Of a DNA stretch of 15,659 bases, positions 1 through 7,208 are shown piece by piece. Origin of the DNA: UBA4124 sp031401615 (GTDB taxonomy: Bacteria; Patescibacteriota; Minisyncoccia; Phycocordibacterales; UBA9973). The position numbers and the translations under genes are program-made. Every line of letters starts with the position of its first letter. The stretch's first letter is position 1. The DNA is taken from positions 1 to 15,659 of the forward strand of contig JANNRS010000037.1 in NCBI GenBank assembly GCA_031401615.1, in the 5' to 3' direction. The notes under the pieces are model-generated. The model ran no database searches, was not told where the DNA came from, and was given only the letters and a program-made list of their open reading frames with translations.

Positions 1-117
1 GAGAAAGCTAAATCTGCCACCGAAAATCCGGAAAGCCTTAGTACCTCCACAGCAAGAACAGCTAAAATTGCAGATATTACTAACACAATCCTTGATAAAA
101 CGTGTTGCCTTATTTGA
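1..117 (+). CDS. C-terminal fragment of an unknown protein (5' end outside window)
   Basis: Frame 1 is open from the first base to a TGA at 115-117 and gives 38 residues ending in DKTCCLI. The fragment is polar, with several Ser/Thr and a possible short helix, and it has no recognisable motif. It ends 35 bases before the preferred start of the cyclodipeptide synthase, so it could be the preceding gene of the same operon. Such a short open stretch at a window edge could also be chance. Confidence 0.3.
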   Translation, partial: EKAKSATENPESLSTSTARTAKIADITNTILDKTCCLI

Positions 118-152
118 CAAACTTTGGATTTCTCTTCAAAATAGATAATGTG

Positions 153-824
153 ATGGATCATAAAATTAAAAAAATAAGAGTATATCCCAAAGAACCAATT
201 GAGTGGAATAATGGCGTTTATTTGGGTATGAGTATGAATAATAAAATGTTCAAATCCGCCGAAACTATTGCAGAGATGCTGAAGCTTATTGGTGAACATA
301 CTCATAGTTTTACCCTACTTATAGGGGACTACTTACATAGGTACAATGAGCAAATATTTTTAGGTTATGACGAAGCTGAGGCCATTGAAAAATCAATTGA
401 AAAAGGCGTCTATTTAACAAGTCTATTTAAATCAGTTGCCAAAAATTATTCAGTCAAATACGACTTAAGATATTCCAGTGAATTTAAAGAAAGGTCTGAT
501 TTTTTAATTAGGCTTGAAAAATTTAAACAACTGTATCAAGACAACAATCGCTTTCATGAATTGATTAATGATACAGTTAATATTTTTTTGAGACGTCAAA
601 GTGATATAAAAATATCAATTCATAAAGCCAAAGAATTATGCAGGTCTTATCTTTTTGAAGAATTAATAATATTTGAGATGTTGGCTGAAGAAGGATTAAA
701 TGTAAATATCTACCCGGGAAATCAGCTCCCATTAATAAAAGTATTGGTATCTGGAAAGTTAAATAATGTCTCAGAAAAACTTGAAAATATACAAGCTATA
801 GAGATAAAATTTCGTCCATCATAA
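153..824 (+). CDS. tRNA-dependent cyclodipeptide synthase
   Basis: The family makes cyclodipeptides (2,5-diketopiperazines) from two aminoacyl-tRNAs by a ping-pong mechanism on a serine, using a Rossmann-like fold related to class I aminoacyl-tRNA synthetases. The 223-residue product has the expected length. Seen: LGMSMNNK with the candidate nucleophile Ser27, an IGDYL strand near 57-61, then YLFEE with Tyr166 and Glu170, and IYP with Tyr187. Spacing Ser27-Tyr166 (139) resembles AlbC Ser37-Tyr178 (141), and the Tyr-x3-Glu pair matches AlbC Tyr178/Glu182. The Tyr is followed by Pro, as in the XYP subfamily, although an Asn sits at the position of AlbC Asn40. The ATG at 153 is preferred; a GTG at 102 would add 17 residues that do not fit the family. 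There is no clear Shine-Dalgarno sequence, as is usual in Bacteroidota. The product dipeptide cannot be predicted. A transporter follows after 11 bases. Confidence 0.85.
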   Translation: MDHKIKKIRVYPKEPIEWNNGVYLGMSMNNKMFKSAETIAEMLKLIGEHTHSFTLLIGDYLHRYNEQIFLGYDEAEAIEKSIEKGVYLTSLFKSVAKNYSVKYDLRYSSEFKERSDFLIRLEKFKQLYQDNNRFHELINDTVNIFLRRQSDIKISIHKAKELCRSYLFEELIIFEMLAEEGLNVNIYPGNQLPLIKVLVSGKLNNVSEKLENIQAIEIKFRPS

Positions 825-835
825 ACTATTTTGCC

Positions 836-2326
836 ATGACAGCAATTGTTCTTTCTGCGTTAGGTTTATCAATAATTATTTATATGGTTATTGGATTCTG
901 GCACAACAAATCTATTGTTGGTTTAGCCGATATTTTACCCTTAATTAAGGGACGTTTAGCAAAAGTAAAAGGACATTCTGAATTAAGTGCCACAAATGTG
1001 GCAGCGTCTATTTCTTTAGCAACTGTCATTGTTGCCTTTTTTGATCTAGTACCCGCACTGGGTCTTTGGCTACTATGGCCCGCGGTGACTACCGCCCTCG
1101 GATTTTGGTTATTTTCAATTCTTTCAAAAAGAATATGGGATCGAATGGCTGTATATGATCACCGGCCATCCTTACATGAATTTATAGGTACTGAATTTAA
1201 TTCAAAAAACGTTGCTTTAATCGCATCAATATGTACTACGATTGGATATCTTTCTGCATTTGCAGTGGAACTTACCGTAGGTTCACGTTTTTTAGCTGGT
1301 CTAATTCCAAACATACCAGAATGGGTAACGGTAATTGTAATTGCATCCGTAGGACTGGCCTATACAGCGCTTGGTGGATTTAGAACTGTGGTTGTTTCAG
1401 ATCGAATTCAAATGGGTTTCATTTGGCTTTTACTTTTTTCTTTGTTGGCCTTTTATGGTATTTATGCTAACTCAACAATTGGTATCCCTCAAGCTATTAA
1501 AGATATTCCTCAACCTATTAGAACAATATCCTGGAATAGTGCATTAATTCCATTTGTTATTGGGATATTTATCATGAACCTATTTACCTATATATCTAAT
1601 ATGGGTTTATGGCAACGTGTTGCTGGCACACAAGAGCCTATTGTTATAGTAAAAGGAATGAGAAAAACTGTTTTTCATTCTGCTTTAAGTTGGATATTAT
1701 TTGCCTTGGTGGCTGTAGGGGCTTACATAATAGTTAAACCAATAGCAGGAGAAAATTTTTTGATTACCTTAATGAATAATATGGTTGATAAGCCCTTGGG
1801 CTATATAGTCCTTTTTTGTGTTACTCTAGGATTATATGGTGCAATGTTAAGTACCGCTTCAACGCAACTAATCGCACTTTCACATACTATCTATGAAGAT
1901 ATTTTAGCGCCATTTAGAAAAATGAATATTACAAAGCGAATCGAATCAAAAAAGGAACTCGCTTTATCAAGGATTGTGTTAGTAATATCTGCAATTTTAG
2001 CTGTTCTTGCTGTGGAGGTACTAAGGCTTTCCGGATTTTCGGTGGCAGATTTAGCTTTCTCAATTTATGGTGCGGCACTTGGTTTGGTACCTGCGATATT
2101 ATTTAGCCTTTTTGTTTCTAGAGAAAAATTAAAACTTCTTGGGAGTTGGGCTATTGCTTCAATAATTTTGGGTTTTGCTTCTGCATGGATTTCTGCATTC
2201 TATGGCAAAATAACTGGTAATGGAAATTTAGTGTTTCTTGCTCCTCTTTTTGGATTCTTTATTTCAGCAATTATTCTTTCAATTGGTTGGGCGGTTCGTA
2301 AAAAGGACACTTCACTTAGCATTTAA
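836..2326 (+). CDS. Sodium:solute symporter family (SSS) transporter
   Basis: A 496-residue, very hydrophobic inner-membrane protein with about 13 predicted membrane segments, the normal size for the family. Family signatures are visible: TALGGFRTVVVSDRIQ at 177-192 (the family's LGG...TD.Q motif), a SNMGLWQRVAG segment at 254-264, and the small-residue helix AMLSTASTQLIALS at 336-349, which in relatives forms part of the Na+ and substrate sites. Family members usually import small solutes such as proline, sugars, pantothenate or sialic acid with Na+. The start lies 11 bases after the cyclodipeptide synthase stop with no separate promoter visible, so co-transcription is likely. Inference: it may move the cyclodipeptide or a precursor. 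The substrate is unknown; the family assignment is firm. Confidence 0.9.
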   Translation: MTAIVLSALGLSIIIYMVIGFWHNKSIVGLADILPLIKGRLAKVKGHSELSATNVAASISLATVIVAFFDLVPALGLWLLWPAVTTALGFWLFSILSKRIWDRMAVYDHRPSLHEFIGTEFNSKNVALIASICTTIGYLSAFAVELTVGSRFLAGLIPNIPEWVTVIVIASVGLAYTALGGFRTVVVSDRIQMGFIWLLLFSLLAFYGIYANSTIGIPQAIKDIPQPIRTISWNSALIPFVIGIFIMNLFTYISNMGLWQRVAGTQEPIVIVKGMRKTVFHSALSWILFALVAVGAYIIVKPIAGENFLITLMNNMVDKPLGYIVLFCVTLGLYGAMLSTASTQLIALSHTIYEDILAPFRKMNITKRIESKKELALSRIVLVISAILAVLAVEVLRLSGFSVADLAFSIYGAALGLVPAILFSLFVSREKLKLLGSWAIASIILGFASAWISAFYGKITGNGNLVFLAPLFGFFISAIILSIGWAVRKKDTSLSI

Positions 2327-2349
2327 GAATAGCGCCACAACTGCGCCAT

Positions 2350-2816
2350 GCCACTAAGCCTATAGAGCAGGGGGAGGCGACAGCCTCTGATCTATTAACC
2401 GCTGTACGTCCTTAATGTTGTGCCGTAACAGCGTGGAGGCAAAATAAAAAGATAAGGGCTTAGTGGCCAGCAGGTGGCGCACCCGCCACCAGGCACAAGA
2501 AAATATCATCTACGCTACTGTGCGAAAGCATACTTTTCGTAGTTGCCGGTAAAGTGGCGGGGAGAAAATGTGGAGGTGCGGAAGATGTGTGATATATGAG
2601 TGAACAGCGAATATTTCACACAGATTTAGAAGCACCGGACGAAGGCGACTGACTGCAGCTAAAAATCATGACAGCTATTGCGAGGGGGACTTTCCTGGGC
2701 GAAGCCAGGTAAGACCACCCGAGCAACAGGCATAGCTCTATGATAATAGTGCTATGCAGTAGCTGGCGTCATTTTTATGGCAAATGAGGGAGACCGAGAC
2801 CTTTCTACCTCATTTG
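2350..2816 (+). ncRNA. Large structured non-coding region, copy A
   Basis: The 536 bases between the symporter stop and the next gene hold no credible coding frame but many strong pairings. These are an 11-base-pair long-range stem (2350-2360 with 2457-2467), GGTGGCG/CGCCACC (2473-2479 with 2484-2490), CTACG/CGTAG enclosing a GAAA-tetraloop hairpin (2510-2542), GGTGC/GCACC (2575-2579 with 2632-2636) around TGTGTGA/TCACACA (2586-2592 with 2616-2622), then the repeat domain at 2661-2809, and finally CAAATGAGG/CCTCATTTG (2781-2789 with 2808-2816). It starts 24 bases after a plus-strand stop codon. I do not recognise it as a known RNA. The strand is inferred from G-U pairs and the GNRA loop, so transcription is unproven; a DNA-level role is possible. 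Confidence 0.5.
2661..2809 (+). repeat. Structured repeat domain, copy A
   Basis: About 149 bases resemble 5308-5453 closely, with identical blocks such as ACTTTCCTGGGCGAAGCC and CTATGATAATAGTGCTATGC. Fold: a closing stem (2668-2677 with 2760-2772, bulged GGC). Inside it is a long hairpin 2678-2726 built as TTGC, a GA/GA internal loop, a G-run/C-run stem, CTT/AAG, then CCTGG closed by loop GCGAAG. A second hairpin, 2730-2757, has GCATAGC/GCTATGC, a T-T mismatch and CTAT/ATAG with a GATA loop. Confidence 0.85.
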
Positions 2817-2862
2817 TAAAAGTAAAGCAATCACCAAATTCGTAAATTTAGGCAGATAGAAT

Positions 2863-3084
2863 TTAACTGGGTTCAGATGTAAACTCAATATTAGTATCAG
2901 ATATGTTTTGATTACTTTGGTTTTGCTTCCGACAATGTAGCTCTTGCTGGATCAGGCTAATTTTTAGTCTGGATATTTCAAATTCTTCCTTCGTACCCGC
3001 ACTCATTAGTCTGGTATACTCTGCTGTATGCGTTGCCAACATATCTAACAGTATTTGAGTGTCTAAACTGGAAACATCCTCCAT
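2863..3084 (-). CDS. Small conserved-looking protein of unknown function
   Basis: A 73-residue protein, soluble and mostly helical, with no membrane segment or signal peptide. The middle (ILLDMLATHTAEYTRLMSA, then a KISLIQQEL helix followed by HCRK) resembles short hypothetical proteins that I recall from Chitinophagaceae-type Bacteroidota, but I cannot name a family or function. The C-terminal 20 residues are polar and look disordered. It starts with ATG at 3084 and reads towards the structured RNA region, ending 47 bases past that region's last hairpin. It shares its strand with the lipoprotein gene, but a terminator lies between them, so it probably has its own promoter in 3085-3320. Confidence 0.55.
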   Translation of the reverse strand: MEDVSSLDTQILLDMLATHTAEYTRLMSAGTKEEFEISRLKISLIQQELHCRKQNQSNQNISDTNIEFTSEPS

Positions 3085-3474
3085 TGCTTCAGGTATTAGT
3101 TTTATCCCTTAGTCATAGCAAAACCTATGCGGGATATGTTAACCGAATTACTGTAACAAAATTAGGAAACTTGTGTAAGTTTTTTCCCTTTTTGTGTATA
3201 AAAAAGGATACACATAGCTTATAGACGCCTTAAAATTTATATCCTTTATAATTTCCATTAAGCTTTAACTTGAGCCCAATCAAATATACAAAACATGGCT
3301 GACCTGACTTGATGTTAGATAAATAAAAAACCGGGGGGTAATCCCCGGCTTCAACTTGACAAGTCTATGAATTTTTCACTTCTGCGAAGCTAAAATTTCT
3401 TTTTTTTATTTTAAAGAGAAAAACCTCAAGATTTCCTGTTGTTTTTCTTCATGTTTTAAAATATTGGTTGACCT
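3085..3474. other. Intergenic stretch without a credible gene
   Basis: 390 AT-rich bases between two minus-strand genes. It holds a perfect hairpin, TGTGTAT/ATACACA at 3193-3199 and 3208-3214 with an A-rich loop, and a terminator (listed separately). Any promoter for the 73-residue gene should be here, but I find no exact Bacteroidota-type TAnnTTTG box at a convincing place. Short frames in it show no gene-like features. Confidence 0.6.
3321..3348 (-). terminator. Rho-independent terminator of the lipoprotein gene
   Basis: On the minus strand a stem of six G-C pairs (3331-3336 with 3343-3348, six-base loop) is followed at once by TTTTTTATTT. It lies about 126 bases after the lipoprotein stop codon and faces the right way to end that transcript. 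Confidence 0.7.
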
Positions 3475-4635
3475 TTAAAATGCCCGTATGGCCCTAACAT
3501 AATTTAATTGATTCTTCTGTGGGTTGTATGAAGAGTTATAATTAAAATCTCTATCCCATGCTCTGAAAGAAATATTTTCTGTTGAACTCCAATAATTAAA
3601 ATTGCACAAAAAACAACCAGGAGGGAAACCTCCTACAACATTTTGTTCACTGCATAAAGCTTGTAATTGAATACCAGAAGGTAAAAACCAGTCTGTAAAG
3701 CCACCCCCTTGATAATCTCTGCAAAGTTTAGCGGCATATGAACCGCTATTGCCATATACATTTATGATCGTAGTTGTATTAGCAGCCCCATCTGTTGCAC
3801 TGATCGCATTGGTAGCTGTTGTCCACATGCCGCCCGGAGCCCAGGGGATGGCCGTTCCTTGGTCTGCTAAAGATGATATCCATCCATGTATACCAGAGCC
3901 GTCAACATTAAATATCATCCCGCCTCCATGCATCAATCCAATAGCGTAACTAGTAGTCAGGGTAATTTGATTTCCATACCCTGTACCATAACTATTCGTA
4001 GCATAGGCCCGATAGTAGTTCGTAGAGTTGGCTGGCAAAAAAATCCGGCTACTAAATCCTAAAAATCCAGGGCCCTCTGTGGTTTTATTATTTGCAATTG
4101 TAGGATTGGGTGTTGTTGACCAACAAACTCCTCGTTGTGTTATGTTTGCTCCCCCTTCCCAAAGGTTGGATCCGCCACTAATCCATTTGTTATTGACTAC
4201 ATTAACTGGATCTGTGGTCAGTGAGGGCACTCCAGGGGTGGCATTTACTGTGAATTCGTTACCATAGCCTGTACCTGTTGCATTAGTGGCATAGGCTCGT
4301 ACATGATAGGTTTTACTAGCCAGTAAATTGGTCATCGAACTACTAAAATTACCATTGCCTGCTCCATCTGTGGTTTTAGAATCCGCAATAGTGGGAAAAG
4401 AAAATTCTCCCCAACATACTCCACGGGCTGTAATAGCTGAGCCACCATCTGAAGTTATAGTACCTCCTGTTTGAGCAGATGTAGATGTAATAGCACTTGG
4501 CGCGGTGGTGGTAAGAGTGGGTACGGTTGGTGTTGAACCTGTACCAGGGCCTGGGTCGCTTTTTGAACAACCGCTAATTAATAGAGTTACTGTTGCACTT
4601 AAGATAGTTAGTGCGCATAAAAAATTCCTTTTCAT
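3475..4635 (-). CDS. Secreted lipoprotein with two repeat modules and DUF1566-like C-terminus
   Basis: A 386-residue protein with a lipoprotein signal peptide: basic MKRN start, hydrophobic core, and lipobox LISGC with Cys23 as the lipidation site. A Pro/Thr/Gly linker follows. Two related modules (about 42-131 and 135-229) each carry ITxRGVCW, PTIA(D/N)xKTT and YRAYATN..GTGYGN patterns, a Fibronectin-III-like repeat type common in Bacteroidota surface proteins. The last 150 residues show DUF1566/Fibrobacter paralogous-domain features: DWFLPS.IQLQALC, NYWSSTE and a terminal VRAIRAF. It is probably anchored in the outer membrane facing outward; ligand and role are unknown. The gene is monocistronic, with its own terminator. 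Such a protein needs an outer membrane, so its presence beside Patescibacteria-like genes points to transfer or to a chimeric contig. Confidence 0.85.
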   Translation of the reverse strand: MKRNFLCALTILSATVTLLISGCSKSDPGPGTGSTPTVPTLTTTAPSAITSTSAQTGGTITSDGGSAITARGVCWGEFSFPTIADSKTTDGAGNGNFSSSMTNLLASKTYHVRAYATNATGTGYGNEFTVNATPGVPSLTTDPVNVVNNKWISGGSNLWEGGANITQRGVCWSTTPNPTIANNKTTEGPGFLGFSSRIFLPANSTNYYRAYATNSYGTGYGNQITLTTSYAIGLMHGGGMIFNVDGSGIHGWISSLADQGTAIPWAPGGMWTTATNAISATDGAANTTTIINVYGNSGSYAAKLCRDYQGGGFTDWFLPSGIQLQALCSEQNVVGGFPPGCFLCNFNYWSSTENISFRAWDRDFNYNSSYNPQKNQLNYVRAIRAF

Positions 4636-4762
4636 GATGCATTTAGTTTAGGTTTAAAAAATAAGGAGTTATATCCTTTAGAGCAGCTTTAAACGCTAGT
4701 AATTACGTATGAACAAAGGATGTCAATTCCTCTTTCAAATATAATGATTTAAATTAAAAAAG

Positions 4763-4810
4763 CTACTTATAAGTAGGAATTTATAAGTGGTAACCTAATA
4801 GGAGCCTATT
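4763..4810. promoter_or_regulatory. Clustered palindromes upstream of the XRE gene, candidate operator
   Basis: A perfect 14-base palindrome CTACTTATAAGTAG (4763-4776) is followed by another half-site, TTATAAGTGG (4781-4790), in direct-repeat phase 14 bases on. Then comes AATAGG-AG-CCTATT (4797-4810), ending 15 bases before the XRE start codon. Such sites fit autoregulation by the downstream XRE protein. They lie between divergent genes and could also affect the lipoprotein gene. Binding is inferred. Confidence 0.4.
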
Positions 4811-4825
4811 GTTTTATTTTACTTT

Positions 4826-5095
4826 ATGAAAAGCAAAGGTAAAATCACTTCAAAAAAGAAGACCACTGAGTTGAACTCTGAGGATTTGCTTAAGAAACTG
4901 GGCAAAAGAATTAAAACCCTAAGAATCAAGGAAGGACACACCAGTTATGAATACTTTGCGTATGAACACGATATTCCCAGAGCCCAATTCGGTAGATATG
5001 AACAGGGTCAGGATCTGCGGTTTAGCAGTTTAGTGAAAGTTGTTAATGCCTTTGGTATGACAATGAAAGAATTTTTTAGTGAGGGGTTTGATTAG
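4826..5095 (+). CDS. XRE-family helix-turn-helix transcriptional regulator
   Basis: An 89-residue protein with a lysine-rich tail (1-22) and one HTH_3/XRE domain at about 25-84: LGKRIKTLRIKEG (helix 1), YEYFAYEHDIPRAQFGRYEQG (helices 2-3, the recognition region), LSSLVKVVNAFGMTMKEFF-like helices 4-5 (here beginning RFSSL). It resembles small XRE proteins of Bacteroidota. It binds DNA, probably as a dimer. No partner toxin or protease gene is adjacent, so it is not obviously an antitoxin. Candidate operator palindromes end 15 bases upstream. The start ATG is preceded by AT-rich sequence without Shine-Dalgarno. Nineteen bases after its stop begins a structured non-coding region. Confidence 0.85.
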   Translation: MKSKGKITSKKKTTELNSEDLLKKLGKRIKTLRIKEGHTSYEYFAYEHDIPRAQFGRYEQGQDLRFSSLVKVVNAFGMTMKEFFSEGFD

Positions 5096-5113
5096 ATACT
5101 GCAGGAGGGTGTA

Positions 5114-5453
5114 ATGCGGCGATGGTATATGTTTGCCTGGATAAACTTATTTAATCAAATTCTCTTTTCGGCAAACATATATCAGCGCTGCGTAGCCAAA
5201 GCCGCCCCTTAGACTTTAACCATTTTAAACTGTTTCAGGCGGCTGCGGCAGGTTTTAGATATTTATTCCAATAAATATATTTAATATGAGAAGGCCGGTT
5301 GCCAGAAATAAATCATGATAGTTATTGCGAGGGTACTTTCCTGGGCGAAGCCAGGTAAGAACCCGAGCAACAGGCAATACCTCTATGATAATAGTGCTAT
5401 GCATCAGCTGACGCTATTTTTATGGCAAAGGATGAAGACCAAGACCTTTTACC
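5114..5453 (+). ncRNA. Large structured non-coding region, copy B
   Basis: The 403 bases between the XRE stop and the next gene hold a hairpin of 23 pairs and one mismatch (5114-5137 with 5170-5193, 32-base loop; its top 11 pairs are a perfect match of ATATGTTTGCC). Next come GCCGCC/GGCGGC (5201-5206 with 5238-5243) and ATATTTAT/ATAAATAT with loop TCCA (5259-5278), then the repeat domain shared with copy A. The 5' half is unrelated to that of copy A, although it has the same position, about 20 bases after a plus-strand gene. It could be a 3' UTR, an independent RNA, a leader of the 425-residue gene 45 bases downstream, or a DNA element. Confidence 0.5.
5308..5453 (+). repeat. Structured repeat domain, copy B
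   Basis: Direct-orientation counterpart of 2661-2809. The long hairpin (5325-5370) keeps TTGC/GCAA, the GA/GA internal loop and CCTGG/CCAGG. Its middle stem is GGGT/ACCC where copy A has GGGGG/CC-A-CCC, a change in both arms that preserves pairing. The closing stem (5315-5324 with 5405-5417) has several C-to-T changes that keep G-U pairs, plus two A-C mismatches. The second hairpin, 5374-5402, is kept with a bulge and one mismatch. Confidence 0.85.
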
Positions 5454-5498
5454 GGATTTTATTTAATATATTGTCGTCATTAACTATGAGGTTTTTTT

Positions 5499-6776
5499 AT
5501 GAATTCATTTGGGAAAGAAATTATTCTAAAAATAGAAAATGAAAGAGTTTCATTTAACCCAACTTTTTTCATAAATATTAACCAAACAAATATCCCAAAG
5601 GCCTATATTAGCTTTAAAACTAACATTCAAATATTTTGGAAAGTTGAGATGATTGAATTAAAGGAGGATTGCCTTAAAGTAAAAATTATTGATTATGAAT
5701 CCAAGGAAGTCAAACAATATAATACCCAAAAGCTAAAGAGACCATTTACAAAGTTAGAGTTTGAAAATAAGTTTGATTGGAGTAAACTTGAGCCACTGCT
5801 TTATGCTTATACTTTAGGAAAAATTGGCTATTTAATTCAAAATAAAGCTATACCTGAATTTGTTCCAGTTAAAAAGAAACAAATAACCCATCAAATTCCC
5901 TATTTTGGAAAACCTGTTGAAAGAAAAATTATTACAACTTTTGCAATTGACTTTACTAAGGCTGAATTCAAATTAGGGTATGTTCTCTTTAAGAAGAAAA
6001 TAAATTACATAGACAACCCTATTGAATTTAAGATACCCAATCAGCATATTTTAGCAGAGTTTGATTATGTAAAAAGTTGGTTTGCAAAAGTTTTAAAATG
6101 TAAAAAATTTACAGTCGAAGCAACAATAGAATTGGTAAATGAAAAAATTCAAAGTGTTGTGGCAACGTCAAGCCAGATTGATGCAATTACTCCTGAAATA
6201 TTAGACAGTATTAAATATCAGCGGACATTAGCTATTACCAAAGAACCGAAATTAAACGATCTAGACAAATCGTTATTTACAACTTCTGATATTTATTCAC
6301 AGTTTGAATTAGAAACAACAAAAGGAAATGTATTTCAACAAACGGATGAAGATCTTTTGAGGTTTTTAATTGAAAAAGCCAAAGTTCGTAATAGAGAAAT
6401 GCTTCAATATTTGTCAAAAGAAATTCAAAGTAAAAATCAACCATTGCGATATACACTGCATCCAAATTTTGGGTTTTTGTTTTCTTATAGTGGCGAAAAG
6501 AATAACCATTTTATTTGGGAAATGTTAAATTCTAACGCTACTTATATATGGAGTATTTCAAAAGGAGAAAAAGAGTTTGCTTTACAATTAAAACGAATAG
6601 AAAACGTAATTAACACAATAAGAGCAAATAACAGGGAAAAATATAAGCGAGAATATAAAAATAACAATCTTGACAACGACTTAATTTTTAGAGTTATAAA
6701 CCATATGGATATAGGGTCAGATTTTAAAGATGGGTTTTTAATTTGGAGAAATAAATTAAACGAACAACTCATATAG
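5499..6776 (+). CDS. Protein of unknown function, 425 residues
   Basis: I do not recognise this protein. It has no signal peptide or membrane segment and is rich in Lys, Ile and Asn, with only two Cys, so it is probably cytoplasmic. The N-terminal third looks beta-rich. The middle contains a long charged stretch around PYFGKPVERK. The C-terminus (about 340-425) has an aromatic-rich segment (HPNFGFLFSYSGEKNNHFIW) followed by a basic helical region (NTIRANNREKYKREY). A GAGG seven bases before the ATG is a possible ribosome binding site. The gene starts 45 bases after structured copy B and is followed by a small LuxR-type HTH gene on the same strand. The long intact frame and residue pattern argue that it is real. 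Confidence 0.75.
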   Translation: MNSFGKEIILKIENERVSFNPTFFININQTNIPKAYISFKTNIQIFWKVEMIELKEDCLKVKIIDYESKEVKQYNTQKLKRPFTKLEFENKFDWSKLEPLLYAYTLGKIGYLIQNKAIPEFVPVKKKQITHQIPYFGKPVERKIITTFAIDFTKAEFKLGYVLFKKKINYIDNPIEFKIPNQHILAEFDYVKSWFAKVLKCKKFTVEATIELVNEKIQSVVATSSQIDAITPEILDSIKYQRTLAITKEPKLNDLDKSLFTTSDIYSQFELETTKGNVFQQTDEDLLRFLIEKAKVRNREMLQYLSKEIQSKNQPLRYTLHPNFGFLFSYSGEKNNHFIWEMLNSNATYIWSISKGEKEFALQLKRIENVINTIRANNREKYKREYKNNNLDNDLIFRVINHMDIGSDFKDGFLIWRNKLNEQLI

Positions 6777-6977
6777 AGTGATATCCATCGTTAAAATTGT
6801 TTTCTAAATCAATTATTAAATTTAATCCGTTTCCCTAGAATTACTACAAACCTCTCTTTCCCGATTTAAAAATTACTTATATACCAGTCTGAGGGTTTCA
6901 TTTTTACGCAGAAAATACCGTATTACTACCTATCCTTTCAATTGCGTTTTAATTGAACTTTGAGAAAAATGAAGTGA

Positions 6978-7208
6978 ATGAAATTTTTATTTAAATCGGC
7001 ACCAGTTACTTTTGCTCCAGATGAACTTGAAATAATCAGGCTAATTTGTGAACAGGATTTTAATGAAGAAATCGCCACAAAACTTTTAATTAGCCAAAGA
7101 GTTATGGAAAGAATGCTAAAAAGAATTAAATCTAAAATGAAAGTAAAAGGTACAGTGGGAATAGTTATATATGCGATTAAAAATGGTATTATCAATTGTA
7201 GCATTTAA
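6978..7208 (+). CDS. Stand-alone LuxR/GerE-type helix-turn-helix protein
   Basis: A 76-residue protein that is almost only a GerE-type DNA-binding domain: FAPDELEIIRLICEQDFNEEIATKLLISQRVMERMLKRIKSKM..K (about 12-58), followed by GTVGIVIYAIKNGII, matching the usual pattern of EhEIlrLh..G.snkEIA..L.iS..TVe.h...I..Kl. In response regulators this domain follows a receiver domain; none is present here, and no kinase is nearby. It may act as a free DNA-binding factor or be the remnant of a larger regulator. Its stop codon overlaps that of the converging ATPase gene by four bases. A near-consensus Bacteroidota -7 box (GAACTTTG for TAnnTTTG) lies shortly upstream, but this is weak. Confidence 0.75.
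   Translation: MKFLFKSAPVTFAPDELEIIRLICEQDFNEEIATKLLISQRVMERMLKRIKSKMKVKGTVGIVIYAIKNGIINCSI

Noticed and set aside
2350..2816. Group II intron, RNase P, SRP or tmRNA
   Set aside because: I looked for a domain V with its AGC triad, the RNase P core and the SRP and tmRNA signatures and found none; no reverse transcriptase is nearby.
3033..3224. 63-codon plus-strand frame
   Set aside because: It overlaps the 73-residue minus-strand gene and has no protein-like pattern.
5315..5542. 75-codon plus-strand frame
   Set aside because: It runs through the structured repeat copy B and overlaps the start of the 425-residue gene; the counterpart in copy A is not preserved as a protein.
6938..7204. 88-codon minus-strand frame
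   Set aside because: It is antisense to the LuxR-type HTH gene, whose domain match is clear.
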